DNA of 64,000 bases. Origin: Thermoanaerobaculia bacterium (GTDB lineage Bacteria; Acidobacteriota; Thermoanaerobaculia; UBA5066). The number at the start of each line of letters is the position of its first letter. Position 1 is the stretch's first letter. Below, piece by piece: positions 36,937 to 46,500 of the stretch. The notes under the pieces are model-generated. The model was not told the origin of the DNA, made no database searches, and worked only from the letters and a program-made list of their open reading frames with translations. Where the stretch lies: the NCBI GenBank assembly GCA_022071945.1, contig JAJVIN010000015.1:168411-232410 (forward strand), given 5' to 3'. A program made the translations under genes and the position numbers.

Positions 36937-37575
36937 ATGAGAAAAAGAGCCGAGAATTCGCCGAGGCTGACGGCGGCCGCACGGCGCGCCCAACTCATCG
37001 AGGTGGGACGGGCCGTCTTCGCGGAGATGGGGTATGAGGCCACGGCCGTCGAGGAGATCGCCGCGCGCGCCGGGGTTTCCAAACCCATCGTCTACGAACA
37101 CTTCGGAGGAAAAGAAGGCCTCTACGCCGTCGTCGTGGACCGTGAAGTCGAATACATCGTCACCCGGATCGTCGAATCCGTCTCGACGGGGTCGGCCCGA
37201 GAGCGCGTGGAGCAGTCGGTGCTGGCGTTTCTCACTTACGTGAAAGAGCGGCCCGAGGGCTTCGCCGTGCTCCTGCGAGACTCGCCGCTGTCAAAGCAGA
37301 GCCATCAGATGCCAGCTCTCATGTACGAGTTGGCGGACCGGATCGGTGAAATCTTCACGGAACAGTTCAAGATGGCCGGGTTCGACGCGAAAACGGCACC
37401 CATCTACGCGCACGCTCTCGTCGGCATGGTGAGTTTCGTCGGGAGGTGGTGGACAGAGACGCAGAAGCCCCCACCGGCCGAGACCGTGGCGAGCCACATC
37501 GCGGCCCTGGCCTGGATGGGACTTCGCCACCTTCCAAAGCACCCGGCCCCAGTTGTGAGAAAGCCGACACCCTGA
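36937..37575 (+). CDS. TetR family regulator
   Basis: 212 residues from ATG 36937. RRAQLIEVGRAVFAEMGYEATAV and GVSKPIVYEHFGGKEGLY form the TetR helix-turn-helix. The C-terminal domain (ERVEQSVLAFLTYVKERPEGFAVLLRD) resembles regulators of fatty-acid degradation genes. GAGG lies directly before the start, and an upstream extension of the frame runs antisense to the lipase and was rejected. Its neighbours, lipase on one side and long-chain acyl-CoA synthetase on the other, suggest control of lipid use. Confidence 0.9.
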   Translation: MRKRAENSPRLTAAARRAQLIEVGRAVFAEMGYEATAVEEIAARAGVSKPIVYEHFGGKEGLYAVVVDREVEYIVTRIVESVSTGSARERVEQSVLAFLTYVKERPEGFAVLLRDSPLSKQSHQMPALMYELADRIGEIFTEQFKMAGFDAKTAPIYAHALVGMVSFVGRWWTETQKPPPAETVASHIAALAWMGLRHLPKHPAPVVRKPTP

Positions 37576-37666
37576 GCGGAAGCGTCCGTGCTCACGGGAC
37601 GCGACCGCCCGCCAACACCCGCCCGGAGAGGATCTGGGCACGAACGGCAAGAAGGACAAACCCGTC

Positions 37667-39460
37667 ATGGAACCGAAACATCTCTCCGTGGTGTTCAACG
37701 AGCGCATCGCCAAGTACGGATCGAAGACCATCCTGCGCCATCGGCAGGACGGCGTGTGGAAGGAGATTTCCTGGACCTCTCTCGGTGAGCAGGTGCGGGC
37801 CGTCGCAAAGGCCCTCATCGAGTCAGGCGTGATGGAAGGAGAGATGGTGGGGATCTTCGCCGGGAACCGTCCCGAGTGGACGATCGCCGACCTTGCGGCG
37901 ATCCAGACCCGGGCGGTCTCCGTCCCGATCTACCCCACGAGCACCGCCTCGCAGGCCCAGTACATCATCAACGACGCTCGCGTGAAGGTCCTCTTCGCCG
38001 GCGGTCAGGATCAGTACGACAAGGCCAAGTCCATCGCCGCCTCCTGCCCGTCCCTGTCGCACATCGTCGTCATGGACGCTTCGGTCGCCCTGGACCATCC
38101 CGCCGCGACCAGCTTCGCCCAGTTCCTGGAGAACGGAAAGGCTTCGACAGCGGACCCCGAGATCGATCAACGGCTCTCCCGGGCGTCGTCCGAAGATCTT
38201 CTGACGCTCATCTACACCTCCGGGACCACCGGAGAGCCGAAGGGGGTGATGTTGACTCACGGAAACGTCAGCATCACCGCCGGCTATCACGACGAGCGTC
38301 TCCTCCCGCTGGACGAGAGAGACGTTTCCCTCTGCTTTCTCCCGCTCTCTCACGTCTTCGAGAGGGCCTGGACCTACTACACGTTGTACAAGGGCGTGGT
38401 CACTTGCTACTGTGACGACCCCGCTCACGTCATCGAGTTCCTTCAACAGGCCAGGCCGACGGTCATGTGCGCCGTGCCACGGTTCTACGAGAAGATCTAC
38501 GCAACCGTGCTGAACAGACTCGAGTCGGCACCACCCTCGCGAAGAAGGCTCTTTCACTGGGCGGTCCGGACCGGGGCCGAATACGGCAACAAGTTCAAGG
38601 AAGAGGAGAAGATCCCCCTGTCTCTCAGGGTCGCGCACGCTCTCGCCGACCGTCTCGTTCTGAAGAAGATCCGTGCGATCACAGGTGGCCGCGTCCGGTT
38701 CTTCCCCTGCGCGGGTGCTCCCCTCTCCCAAGAAATCGAGGAGTTCTTCTACGCGGCCGGGATGTACGTCTGTTACGGATACGGCTTGACCGAGACCACT
38801 GCCACCGTGACGTGCCACGAGCCCCGTCACTTCAAGTTCGGCACAGTCGGGAAACCCCTGTCGGGCATCGACGTCAAGATCGCGGACAACGGAGAGATTC
38901 TCGTCAGGGGCAAGACCGTCATGAAGGGCTACTACAACAAGCCCGCGGAGACGGCGGCGGTCTTTTCCGGGAGCTGGTTCCGGACCGGAGATGCCGGTGT
39001 CATCGAAGAGGGCGGGTACCTTCGAATCACCGACAGGATCAAGGACCTCATGAAGACGTCCGGCGGGAAGTACATCGCTCCCCAGATGATCGAATCGCTC
39101 ATCGGGGCCGATCACTACATCGAGCAGGTCGTCGTCATCGGAGACGGGAGGAATTACGTGACCGCTCTTGTCGTTCCTTCCTTCCCTGCCCTCGAAGCCT
39201 ACGCCGCGGCGGAGCAGATCCCCTTCACGAGCCGCGAGGACCTCGTTTCCAACCCACGAATCATCGAGTTCTACCGGAAGCGTATCGAGGAGAGGTCGAA
39301 GGATCTGGCGCGGTTCGAGAAGATCAAGAAGTTCACGCTCCTCGCCAGGGAACTGACCATCGACGGCGGGGAGATCACGCCGACCATGAAGGTCAGGCGC
39401 AAGGCCGCCGCGTCGAAGTACGAGGAACTCATCGAGGCGATGTACCTGGGAGGGGACTGA
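37667..39460 (+). CDS. Long-chain fatty acyl-CoA synthetase (AMP-forming)
   Basis: A 597-residue enzyme. LIYTSGTTGEPKGVMLTH is the P-loop (A3), GYGLTETTATVT the A5 motif, and WFRTGDAGVIEEGGYLRITDRIKDL the A7/A8 region; the C-terminal Lys lies in GGEITPTMKVRRK. The FadD15-like layout, with FLPLSHVFERAW, points to long-chain fatty acids. It adenylates the acid and transfers it to CoA. It lies 91 nt after tetR on the same strand and could be co-transcribed. Confidence 0.92.
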   Translation: MEPKHLSVVFNERIAKYGSKTILRHRQDGVWKEISWTSLGEQVRAVAKALIESGVMEGEMVGIFAGNRPEWTIADLAAIQTRAVSVPIYPTSTASQAQYIINDARVKVLFAGGQDQYDKAKSIAASCPSLSHIVVMDASVALDHPAATSFAQFLENGKASTADPEIDQRLSRASSEDLLTLIYTSGTTGEPKGVMLTHGNVSITAGYHDERLLPLDERDVSLCFLPLSHVFERAWTYYTLYKGVVTCYCDDPAHVIEFLQQARPTVMCAVPRFYEKIYATVLNRLESAPPSRRRLFHWAVRTGAEYGNKFKEEEKIPLSLRVAHALADRLVLKKIRAITGGRVRFFPCAGAPLSQEIEEFFYAAGMYVCYGYGLTETTATVTCHEPRHFKFGTVGKPLSGIDVKIADNGEILVRGKTVMKGYYNKPAETAAVFSGSWFRTGDAGVIEEGGYLRITDRIKDLMKTSGGKYIAPQMIESLIGADHYIEQVVVIGDGRNYVTALVVPSFPALEAYAAAEQIPFTSREDLVSNPRIIEFYRKRIEERSKDLARFEKIKKFTLLARELTIDGGEITPTMKVRRKAAASKYEELIEAMYLGGD

Positions 39461-39689
39461 TCGAAGTCCATGCTGGCTGCCTGTGATCCACGGCCTTTCG
39501 GATCAGTCAGGGAGTGGTGACGCCCCGCATCTCGGGCCGGCACGGGAGCCGTGCGAGTCCGTCGACTCGCTGGATTCGTTTGAGGGAACCAGCTCGGCTT
39601 CGCCTGAACGCGGGGGCTCCCGGGGTTGCCAGGCCCGGAACGCGTGACGGCGAAGTCCAAACGCGGCTTGCCGTCGTTGTAGGGGGGGA

Positions 39690-40148
39690 ATGCCTCTCGT
39701 GACGATCCCGAAGCCCGACAGACCCATCCCGGCCGCGGTCGTGGCGACGCTCGCCACCGCGGCGACGATGCTCCTCCTCGACCTGGCGTGGCTGGGTGTC
39801 GTCGCGCGCGGCCTCTACACCGCCGCCCTCGGCCCCCTCATGCGGCCGGAGGCGTACTGGCCCGCGGCCGCTCTCTTCTACGCCTTCTACGTCGCCGTGA
39901 TCGTCGCCTGGGCGGTCTTCGGCGCGGATGGTCTCGCCGGCGCCGCGCGGCGTGGCGCCGGTCTGGGCTTCGTCGCCTACACCACCTACGAGCTGACGAA
40001 CTGGGCCGTGCTGCGCGACTGGCCGGCGTGGATCGTTCCGGTCGACATCGCCTGGGGCATCGCCTTGACCGCCGTTGCCGCCCTGGCCGGGAAGTTCGGG
40101 GAGCGAAGCCTCCTTAGCGGCCGGGGCATCCGGGACACGGCCCGGTGA
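39690..40148 (+). CDS. DUF2177 family membrane protein
   Basis: A 152-residue protein with four membrane helices (about residues 15-37, 55-77, 83-105 and 118-138). LDLAWLGVVARGLYTAALG and YTTYELTNWAVLRDWP, followed by VDIAWGIALT, match the DUF2177 signature. Function unknown. A GGGGGGA precedes ATG 39690. Its stop overlaps the next start (GTGA, 40145-40148). Confidence 0.85.
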   Translation: MPLVTIPKPDRPIPAAVVATLATAATMLLLDLAWLGVVARGLYTAALGPLMRPEAYWPAAALFYAFYVAVIVAWAVFGADGLAGAARRGAGLGFVAYTTYELTNWAVLRDWPAWIVPVDIAWGIALTAVAALAGKFGERSLLSGRGIRDTAR

Positions 40149-41188
40149 ACTCGCGAGACGAGTCCTTCCTGTCGATCTGGGGCCGCCGGGCGATCTCTGT
40201 CCCGCTCTACCTGCTTCTGGCCGCGCTCGCGCTTCTGACGACCCCGCTCTGGGCCATGGCCGGACTCGCCTGGGATGTGGTGGCTGGCGACGGACGGAAG
40301 CGGCCGCGGACGCGAGCGCTCGGGTTCTTCGCCCTCTACCTCTGGTGCGAGGCTGCCGGCATCCTCGCCGCCACCGGCATCTGGATCCTCACCCTCGGGG
40401 GCCGGATCGGCGGTCCGCGGCGATTCATGGAGAGGAATGCCGCTCTGCAACGCTGGTGGAGTGACGCGCTCTTCTTCGGGAGCCTCTGGCTCTTCTCGAT
40501 GAAGGTCGCAACCGAGGGACTCGATCTCGCGGAGCGGGGACCGTTCCTCCTCTTCGTGCGCCACGCGAGCATGGCCGACACGGTCCTGGCGGCGGCGTTC
40601 GTCGCGAATCCCGGACGGCTGCTGCTCCGCTACGTCCTCAAGCGAGAGCTGCTCTGGGACCCCTGCCTGGACATCGTCGGCCGGCGACTCCCCAACGCCT
40701 TCGTGAATCGCCGGGGACCCAGCCTCGACGCAGAGGTCGCCGCGGTCGCCGGACTCGCGGAGGGGCTCGATGAGTCCTCCGGAGTCCTCATCTATCCCGA
40801 GGGGAAGCGGTTCAGCGAATCGCGAAAGGAGGTCGCGGTGAGTTCTCTCGAGAAGAAGGGAGAGGCCGCCCTCGCGGAGATCGCACGTGGATTCCGGAAC
40901 GTCCTCCCTCCGCGCCTCCGGGGGCCCCTGGCCCTGATCGACGCGGCAAAAGGGATCGACGTCGTCTTCATGGAGCACACGGGCTTCGAGGGGGCCGCGT
41001 CCCTCCCGCAGTTCTGGAACGGCTCGCTCGTCGGAGGGACCCTCCACGTGCGCCTCCGCCGGATCCCCGCCTCCGAGATCCCGGCCGAGGGACGCGCCAG
41101 GTGGCTCTTCGAGAGATGGGCCGAGACGGACCGCTGGATCTCCGAGGTGAGGGCCGCCGCCGGTCTTGCCGGAGGGAGTGGCGCGTGA
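40145..41188 (+). CDS. Membrane acyltransferase, PlsC-like
   Basis: A 347-residue protein starting at GTG 40145. Two or three N-terminal membrane helices are followed by RHASMADTVLAA (HX4D catalytic motif), then NRRGPS and LIYPEGKRFSES, the acyltransferase blocks I-III of the 1-acylglycerol-3-phosphate acyltransferase family. It would acylate a lysolipid at the membrane. It overlaps both flanking genes by 4 bp, tying it to DUF2177 and DUF1295 proteins. Confidence 0.82.
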   Translation: MNSRDESFLSIWGRRAISVPLYLLLAALALLTTPLWAMAGLAWDVVAGDGRKRPRTRALGFFALYLWCEAAGILAATGIWILTLGGRIGGPRRFMERNAALQRWWSDALFFGSLWLFSMKVATEGLDLAERGPFLLFVRHASMADTVLAAAFVANPGRLLLRYVLKRELLWDPCLDIVGRRLPNAFVNRRGPSLDAEVAAVAGLAEGLDESSGVLIYPEGKRFSESRKEVAVSSLEKKGEAALAEIARGFRNVLPPRLRGPLALIDAAKGIDVVFMEHTGFEGAASLPQFWNGSLVGGTLHVRLRRIPASEIPAEGRARWLFERWAETDRWISEVRAAAGLAGGSGA

Positions 41189-41979
41189 CGCTCGACCTCC
41201 TGGCCGGCAACGCGGCACTCGTTCTCGCCCTGATGACGGGGCTCTGGGTCGCAAGCGTCGTTTTGCGCGACGCCAGCATCGTCGACCCCTGGTGGTCGAT
41301 CGGCTTCCTGCTCGTCACCGCGCACACCGTCGCGCGCACCGGGCTGACCCCCGGCAAGGCGCTCCTCCTCGCGATGGTTGGTGTGTGGGCGCTGCGCCTC
41401 TGGCTCTACCTTCTCCTCCGGAGCCGGGGGAAGCCCGAGGACCCGCGCTACGCGGCGTTCCGCGCCAAGTACGGACCCGAGCGCTACTGGTGGGTCAGCT
41501 TCTTTCAGGTCTTCCTGCTCCAGGGCCTCCTGGTCGTCCTCATCTCGGCGCCGCTGCAGCTCGCGGCAGCCGCTTCGGAGCCCGATCCAGTCTCGCTCAC
41601 GGATCTCCTCGGCCTCGGGGTGTTCGCCGCGGGGTTTGCGATCGAGGTGCTGGCAGACGCGCAACTCGCCTCGTACCGGCGCGCGCGGAGGCGCGGCGGG
41701 GCGGACGCGCCTGGACCGGTCCTCGACACGGGCCTCTGGCGGTACAGCCGGCACCCCAACTACTTCGGAGAAGCTCTCCTCTGGTGGGGGTTCTTCGTCT
41801 GCGCCCTCGACGAGCCGATGGGCTGGGCGACGATCCTCGCTCCGGCGCTCATGACGTTTCTCCTCGTCAAGGTCTCGGGCGTCGCCATGCTCGACGCCCA
41901 CATGGCGGCGACGAGGCCCGAGTACGCCGGCTACATCAGGAGGACTTCGGCCTTCATCCCGCGGCCGCCGCGAACGTGA
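41185..41979 (+). CDS. DUF1295 family protein (steroid 5-alpha-reductase-like)
   Basis: 264 residues from GTG 41185, which overlaps the acyltransferase stop and is preceded by GGAGG. There are about six membrane helices. DPWWSIGFLLV, TGLWRYSRHPNYFGEALLWWGFF and the C-terminal Tyr/Arg-rich tail match DUF1295, whose HPNYF motif is shared with isoprenylcysteine methyltransferases and steroid reductases. Probably a lipid-modifying membrane enzyme. Confidence 0.88.
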   Translation: MTLDLLAGNAALVLALMTGLWVASVVLRDASIVDPWWSIGFLLVTAHTVARTGLTPGKALLLAMVGVWALRLWLYLLLRSRGKPEDPRYAAFRAKYGPERYWWVSFFQVFLLQGLLVVLISAPLQLAAAASEPDPVSLTDLLGLGVFAAGFAIEVLADAQLASYRRARRRGGADAPGPVLDTGLWRYSRHPNYFGEALLWWGFFVCALDEPMGWATILAPALMTFLLVKVSGVAMLDAHMAATRPEYAGYIRRTSAFIPRPPRT

Positions 41980-42383
41980 GGCGGCGCGGCGTTCGGTCCC
42001 CGAGACCGAATTAATGGCCGGCCGGCCGTTCCTCCGTCGGGCGGGCCGCACCGAGACGGGACACGCCATCGCCGGGGCCTCCAGCTGGCCGCGAACGCCG
42101 CCGTTGAGCGGTCCCGCGCGGCGTGACCGGCGCTGCGACGCGCTCGCGCCTCAGGGGCGGCGCCCCGGGCCGGGTCCGACTCGACGAGCGACATCGCCCG
42201 TGCGAGGACCAGAGCCGCCTCCTCGGGGAAGGCCGCGAAAACCCGGAAGATCTCGTTGATGGCGGTCTCCTGCTGGCGCGAGACACTGCCCAGCGTCGAA
42301 CCGCCGCGCAAGATCGTCAGGCCGTCTCCCAGGAAACTCCCGTGCGCCGTCACCCGGTACACGGGGTCTCCCGTCGCCGCCAC
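41931..42383 (-). CDS. Possible small protein filling the gap before the ABC genes
   Basis: A GTG-started frame (42383) with GGAG 8-10 nt upstream encodes about 150 residues. Its N-terminal half (VYRVTAHGSFLGDGLTILRG; INEIFRVFAAFPEEAALVLA) looks like real protein, with balanced composition and high third-position GC. The C-terminal half is Arg/Pro-rich and overlaps the end of the DUF1295 gene by 49 bp antiparallel, so the true end may be earlier through a sequence error or frameshift. No family recognised. It covers most of the 536-bp space between 41979 and 42516. Confidence 0.4.
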   Translation of the reverse strand: MAATGDPVYRVTAHGSFLGDGLTILRGGSTLGSVSRQQETAINEIFRVFAAFPEEAALVLARAMSLVESDPARGAAPEARARRSAGHAARDRSTAAFAASWRPRRWRVPSRCGPPDGGTAGRPLIRSRGPNAAPPHVRGGRGMKAEVLLM

Positions 42384-42515
42384 GCCGCTGTCTCCTTGCC
42401 GCCGCCTGCTGAAGCCCCCGCGTGAACTTTCACCCGGAAATCGCGTATCGAGCGTTGCAATGGTCGCGTCTCTTTCCCAACCAGACCGCGCCACGCCATC
42501 GCCGGGAGAAAACCC

Positions 42516-43511
42516 ATGCTGAAGGTTCGCCAGCTCGTCAAGATCTACCCTGGCCCGGTCACTGCCCTGCGCGGCATCGACCTCGACATCGCCCCCGGGA
42601 TGTTCGGGCTCCTCGGCCCCAACGGCGCTGGGAAGTCGACGTTCATGAAGATCCTCTCGGGCCTCCTCGAGCCCTCGAGCGGTGAGGTGAGGCTCGGCGA
42701 CATCGACATCGTCGCGCACCCGGAGAGGCTCCGGCCCGTGCTGGGCTACCTCCCGCAGGACTTCGGCTTCTACCCCCATCTGACAGGGGAACAGATGCTC
42801 CGCTACCTCCTCGAGTTGAAGGGCGTCGAGGCTCCCGGCGGGCTCCGCAACCTCGTCGCCGAACTCCTCGACCGCGTCAATCTCACCTTCGCCGCGAACC
42901 GCAAGGTGAAGGGGTACTCCGGCGGAATGCGTCAGCGGCTCGGCATCGCCCAGGCCATCGCCGGCAATCCGAAGCTCCTCATCGTCGACGAACCGACCGC
43001 GGGTCTCGACCCGGAGGAGAGGATCCGCTTCTACCGCTTGCTCGCCGAGCTGGCGGAAAACCGGATCGTCCTCCTCTCCACCCACATCGTCGAGGACGTC
43101 GCGACGCTGTGTCCACGCTTCGCCGTGATCCGGGCCGGCAGGCTCGTCACCGAGACGACGCCGCACGAGGCCCGGGGAAGGCTCGAGGGGACGATCTTCG
43201 AGGGAACCGTTTCCCGCGAGGACCTCCCCGTCGTGGAGAGAGACCTCAGGGTGACCCAGGCCGTTCTCGTGGAGGGAAAGAACCGGGTCCGGATCCACGT
43301 TCCCTCCGGTCCGGCACCCTCCGGCTTCGAGCCCGTGCCGGCGACTCTGGAGGATGCCTACCTCCTCTTGACTCACGACGCGGCCAATCAGACGACAGGG
43401 GCAGCCGCGGCAACCGGGCAACCGGCCGCGGGTGGTGGAAGATACGGGGTTGCCGCGCCAACCGACCACCTGGCTCCGGGTAGCGGAAGAAACGGAGTTG
43501 GCGCGGCATGA
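42516..43511 (+). CDS. ABC-2 type transporter ATPase
   Basis: A 331-residue ATPase. Walker A is LLGPNGAGKST, the signature YSGGMRQRLGIAQA, Walker B LLIVDEPTAGLDPEE, and the H-loop LLSTHIVEDVA. After about residue 295 comes an odd Gly/Ala-rich tail encoded by two imperfect 28-bp direct repeats (43430-43457 and 43478-43505). It overlaps the permease-peptidase gene by 4 bp (ATGA) and is its obvious partner in an exporter. Confidence 0.92.
   Translation: MLKVRQLVKIYPGPVTALRGIDLDIAPGMFGLLGPNGAGKSTFMKILSGLLEPSSGEVRLGDIDIVAHPERLRPVLGYLPQDFGFYPHLTGEQMLRYLLELKGVEAPGGLRNLVAELLDRVNLTFAANRKVKGYSGGMRQRLGIAQAIAGNPKLLIVDEPTAGLDPEERIRFYRLLAELAENRIVLLSTHIVEDVATLCPRFAVIRAGRLVTETTPHEARGRLEGTIFEGTVSREDLPVVERDLRVTQAVLVEGKNRVRIHVPSGPAPSGFEPVPATLEDAYLLLTHDAANQTTGAAAATGQPAAGGGRYGVAAPTDHLAPGSGRNGVGAA
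43430..43505 (+). repeat. Two imperfect 28-bp direct repeats in the ATPase tail
   Basis: Copies at 43430-43457 and 43478-43505 share the pattern GGGT-G-GGAAGA-ACGG-GTTG-CGCG with about five differences, 48 bp apart. Between them lies CCGCGCCAACC, related to the palindromic units at 48213-48250. Confidence 0.55.
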
Positions 43512-46500
43512 ACAGGCGTTTCCGCGCGCTCTTCGCACTGGAGCTGAGATACCAGATCGGCCGCCCTCTCTTCTGGGTCCTCGTCGTCCTGATCGCCCTC
43601 TGCTCCTGGGGCCTCTCCACCGGAGGTCTGAGGATCTCTTCGGGTGCCAGCCAGGTCGGCGGCACCAAGGCCTGGATCACGTCACAGTTCGCCGTCGCCC
43701 AGCTCTTCGCGATGCTGACGCCGCTCCTGTACGGGTTCTTCATCGCCGTCGCCGCCGGAATGGGCGTCATCCAGGACGAGGAATCGAAGATCGAGCCCCT
43801 GCTGCACTCCACGCCACTGAAACCCTGGGAGTACGTCTGGGGGAAGTTCACCGCCGCGCTGGCGGCTTACGCAATCGGCCTCATCCTCCACGCCGGGTTC
43901 GCGATCCTCTTCAACCACCTCCTGCCGGCCGGCAGCAGCGCCGAGATACGCGGGCCTCTGGAACTCGCCAACTACGCGATCCCCATCCTCCTCTTTTCCC
44001 TGCCGATCCTGATCTTCGTCGGAGGGTTCTCGTTCGCTATCGGTTCCCTGACTCGGCGGCCGATCCTGGTCTTCTTCTTGCCGACAGCGCTCCTTCTCGG
44101 ATGCGTCTTCTTCCTGTGGGAGTGGTCCCCCACCTGGCTCGACCCTCGCATCAACCAGGTCCTGATGCTCGTGGAGCCCGCGGGATTCCGCTGGCTGAAC
44201 GAGACGTGGTTGAAGGTCGACCGGGGAGTCGACTTCTACAACCACTCCGCCGTCCCCTTCGATCTGACGTTTCTCGCGAACCGGCTCCTTTTCGCCGGGA
44301 TCGGACTCGGGACTGTGCTCTTCACCCAGAGCCGTCTGACGCGGTCGATCCGCGGAGCGGACGGCGCCCGCCTGCGGAGGAAGAGGGCCGTCCTCGAGGA
44401 ACCAAACGTCGACACCCGCTCCCGCACAGCCTCCAGCGTCGCCCCTCTCGGAGCCCTCTCGACGGTCATTCGCCCGCCCGCGTTTCTCAGGGGATCGCTG
44501 ACCATCGCCCGCTCCGAGGCGAACGCCCTGGCGCGCCAGCCCGGGCTCTACCTCTTCGTCCCGTTGATCCTCCTGCAGGTTCTCGGGAACGAGTACTTCG
44601 CGGTCGGCGCCTTCGACACGCCTCTCCTCGTCACGTCGGGAACGATCGCCGCGCAGACGTTCAACACGCTCGCGCTCCTCCTCTCGTTCCTCATCCTCTT
44701 CTACACGGTCGAGTCCCTGGAGCGGGAGCGGCACTCCGGAATGTCGGCGCTCTTCGATTCCGCGACCGTCCGGACGTCCTCGATCCTCTTCGGCAAGGCC
44801 CTGGCCAACGCCATCGTCGGAGCCGCCATCCTCGGCGCCGCTCTTCTTGGCGCGCTCCTCATCTTGCTCATCCAGGGGAGGGTTCCCCTCGACCTGTCCC
44901 CCTTCGCGCTCGTATGGGGATTGCTGCTCCTGCCGACGCTCCTTCTCTGGTCCTCCTTCGTGACGGCCCTTCACGCGTGGACGCGCAACCGATACACGAC
45001 CTACGCGCTGGGCCTCGCCGCCCTCGCCGGCACGGGACTCCTCAACTTTCGCGACAAGATGACGTGGGCGGGCAACTGGAACCTCTGGCGCGCCGTCCGC
45101 TGGACCGACATCGGTCCCTTCGAACTCGATCGCACGGCTCTTCTTCTGAACCGGCTCGCCGCCCTGTCGCTGACGGTCTTCTTCGTTGCCCTGACGGTTC
45201 GCGTCCATCCCCGCCGGGAAGCCGATTCGGGCCGGACCTTCGACCGGCTCCGGCCGCTCTCCCTCCTCGATTCCGCCTTCCGTCTCTCACCATGGGCCAT
45301 CGTTCCCCTCGTCCTGATCTCGATCCTCGGCTTCATGGTGGCCGGAGGGAGAGAGGGCGAGGCCGCGAAGAAGCGCGAGAAGGACTACTGGGCCAAGAAC
45401 CTCGCGACCTGGAAGGATGCCCCCCTGCCCGAGATCGCGAACGTCGATCTGGATGTCGAACTGGAGCCGCAAAAGGGCGCCGTCCGCGTCCGCGGGTTCT
45501 ATGACCTGGTCAATCACCTCGAATCCCCGCTGCGAAAGTTCCCCCTCACCACCGGCCCGTGGAAGGAGCTGAAGTGGACCGTCAACGGACAGCCCGCAAC
45601 TCCGGAAGACCGCAAGCTGCTCTGGGTCTTCACACCTGAAAGGCCCCTGGCGAAGGGTGAGACGGTGAAGATCGGCTTCTCGTACGAGGCGCCGCTTCCC
45701 GCCGGCATCTCGAAAAACGGCCGCGGCATGGACCAGTTCGTGCTGCCTTCGAGTGTCGTCCTGACGAGCTTCGAACCGACATGGGTCCCGGTTCTCGGGT
45801 ACGTCGAGTCGATCGGAATCGACGAGAAGGAGAACAAGTACGACGCCAAGGAGTGGCCGGACGACTTCTACACCGGGATCACGCCACCCGAGAGCGGCTG
45901 GGGTGCGCGGTTCTCGACGCGGATCCGCGTCACGGCCCCGCGGGACTACACCGTCAACTCCGTGGGCGTTCTCGAGAGCACGAAGGAGCAGGACGGGAAG
46001 AAGACGTTCGTCTGGGTCAGTGACCAGCCCGTCCGCTTCTTCAATGTCGTGGCGGGACGGTGGAAGGTCTCCGAGGGGAATGGAACGAAGATCTTCTACC
46101 ACCCGGACCACGCGTGGAACATCGGCGAGATGCAGGCGGCCCTCGACGCCTCGCGCAAGCGCTATTCGGAGTGGTTCCGTCCGTATCCGTGGAAGGAGCT
46201 GAAGCTCTCCGAGTTCGCCCAGCACGCCTTCTACGCGCAGGGCTTCCCGACGAACATCACCTTCTCGGAAGGGATCGGGTTCAAGACCAAGAGCGACCCG
46301 AAGGCTCCCGCGGCCTTCATGGTGACGGCCCACGAAGCGGCCCACCAGTGGTGGGGCAACATGCTGGTCCCCGGAAGGGGCCCGGGCGGAGAGATCCTGG
46401 TCGAGGGGATGAGCCACTATTCGACACTGCTCCTGATCGAGTCCGAGAAGGGGGCGAGCGACCGGATGGAACTCGCCAAGCGATTCGAGGAGCGCTACGC

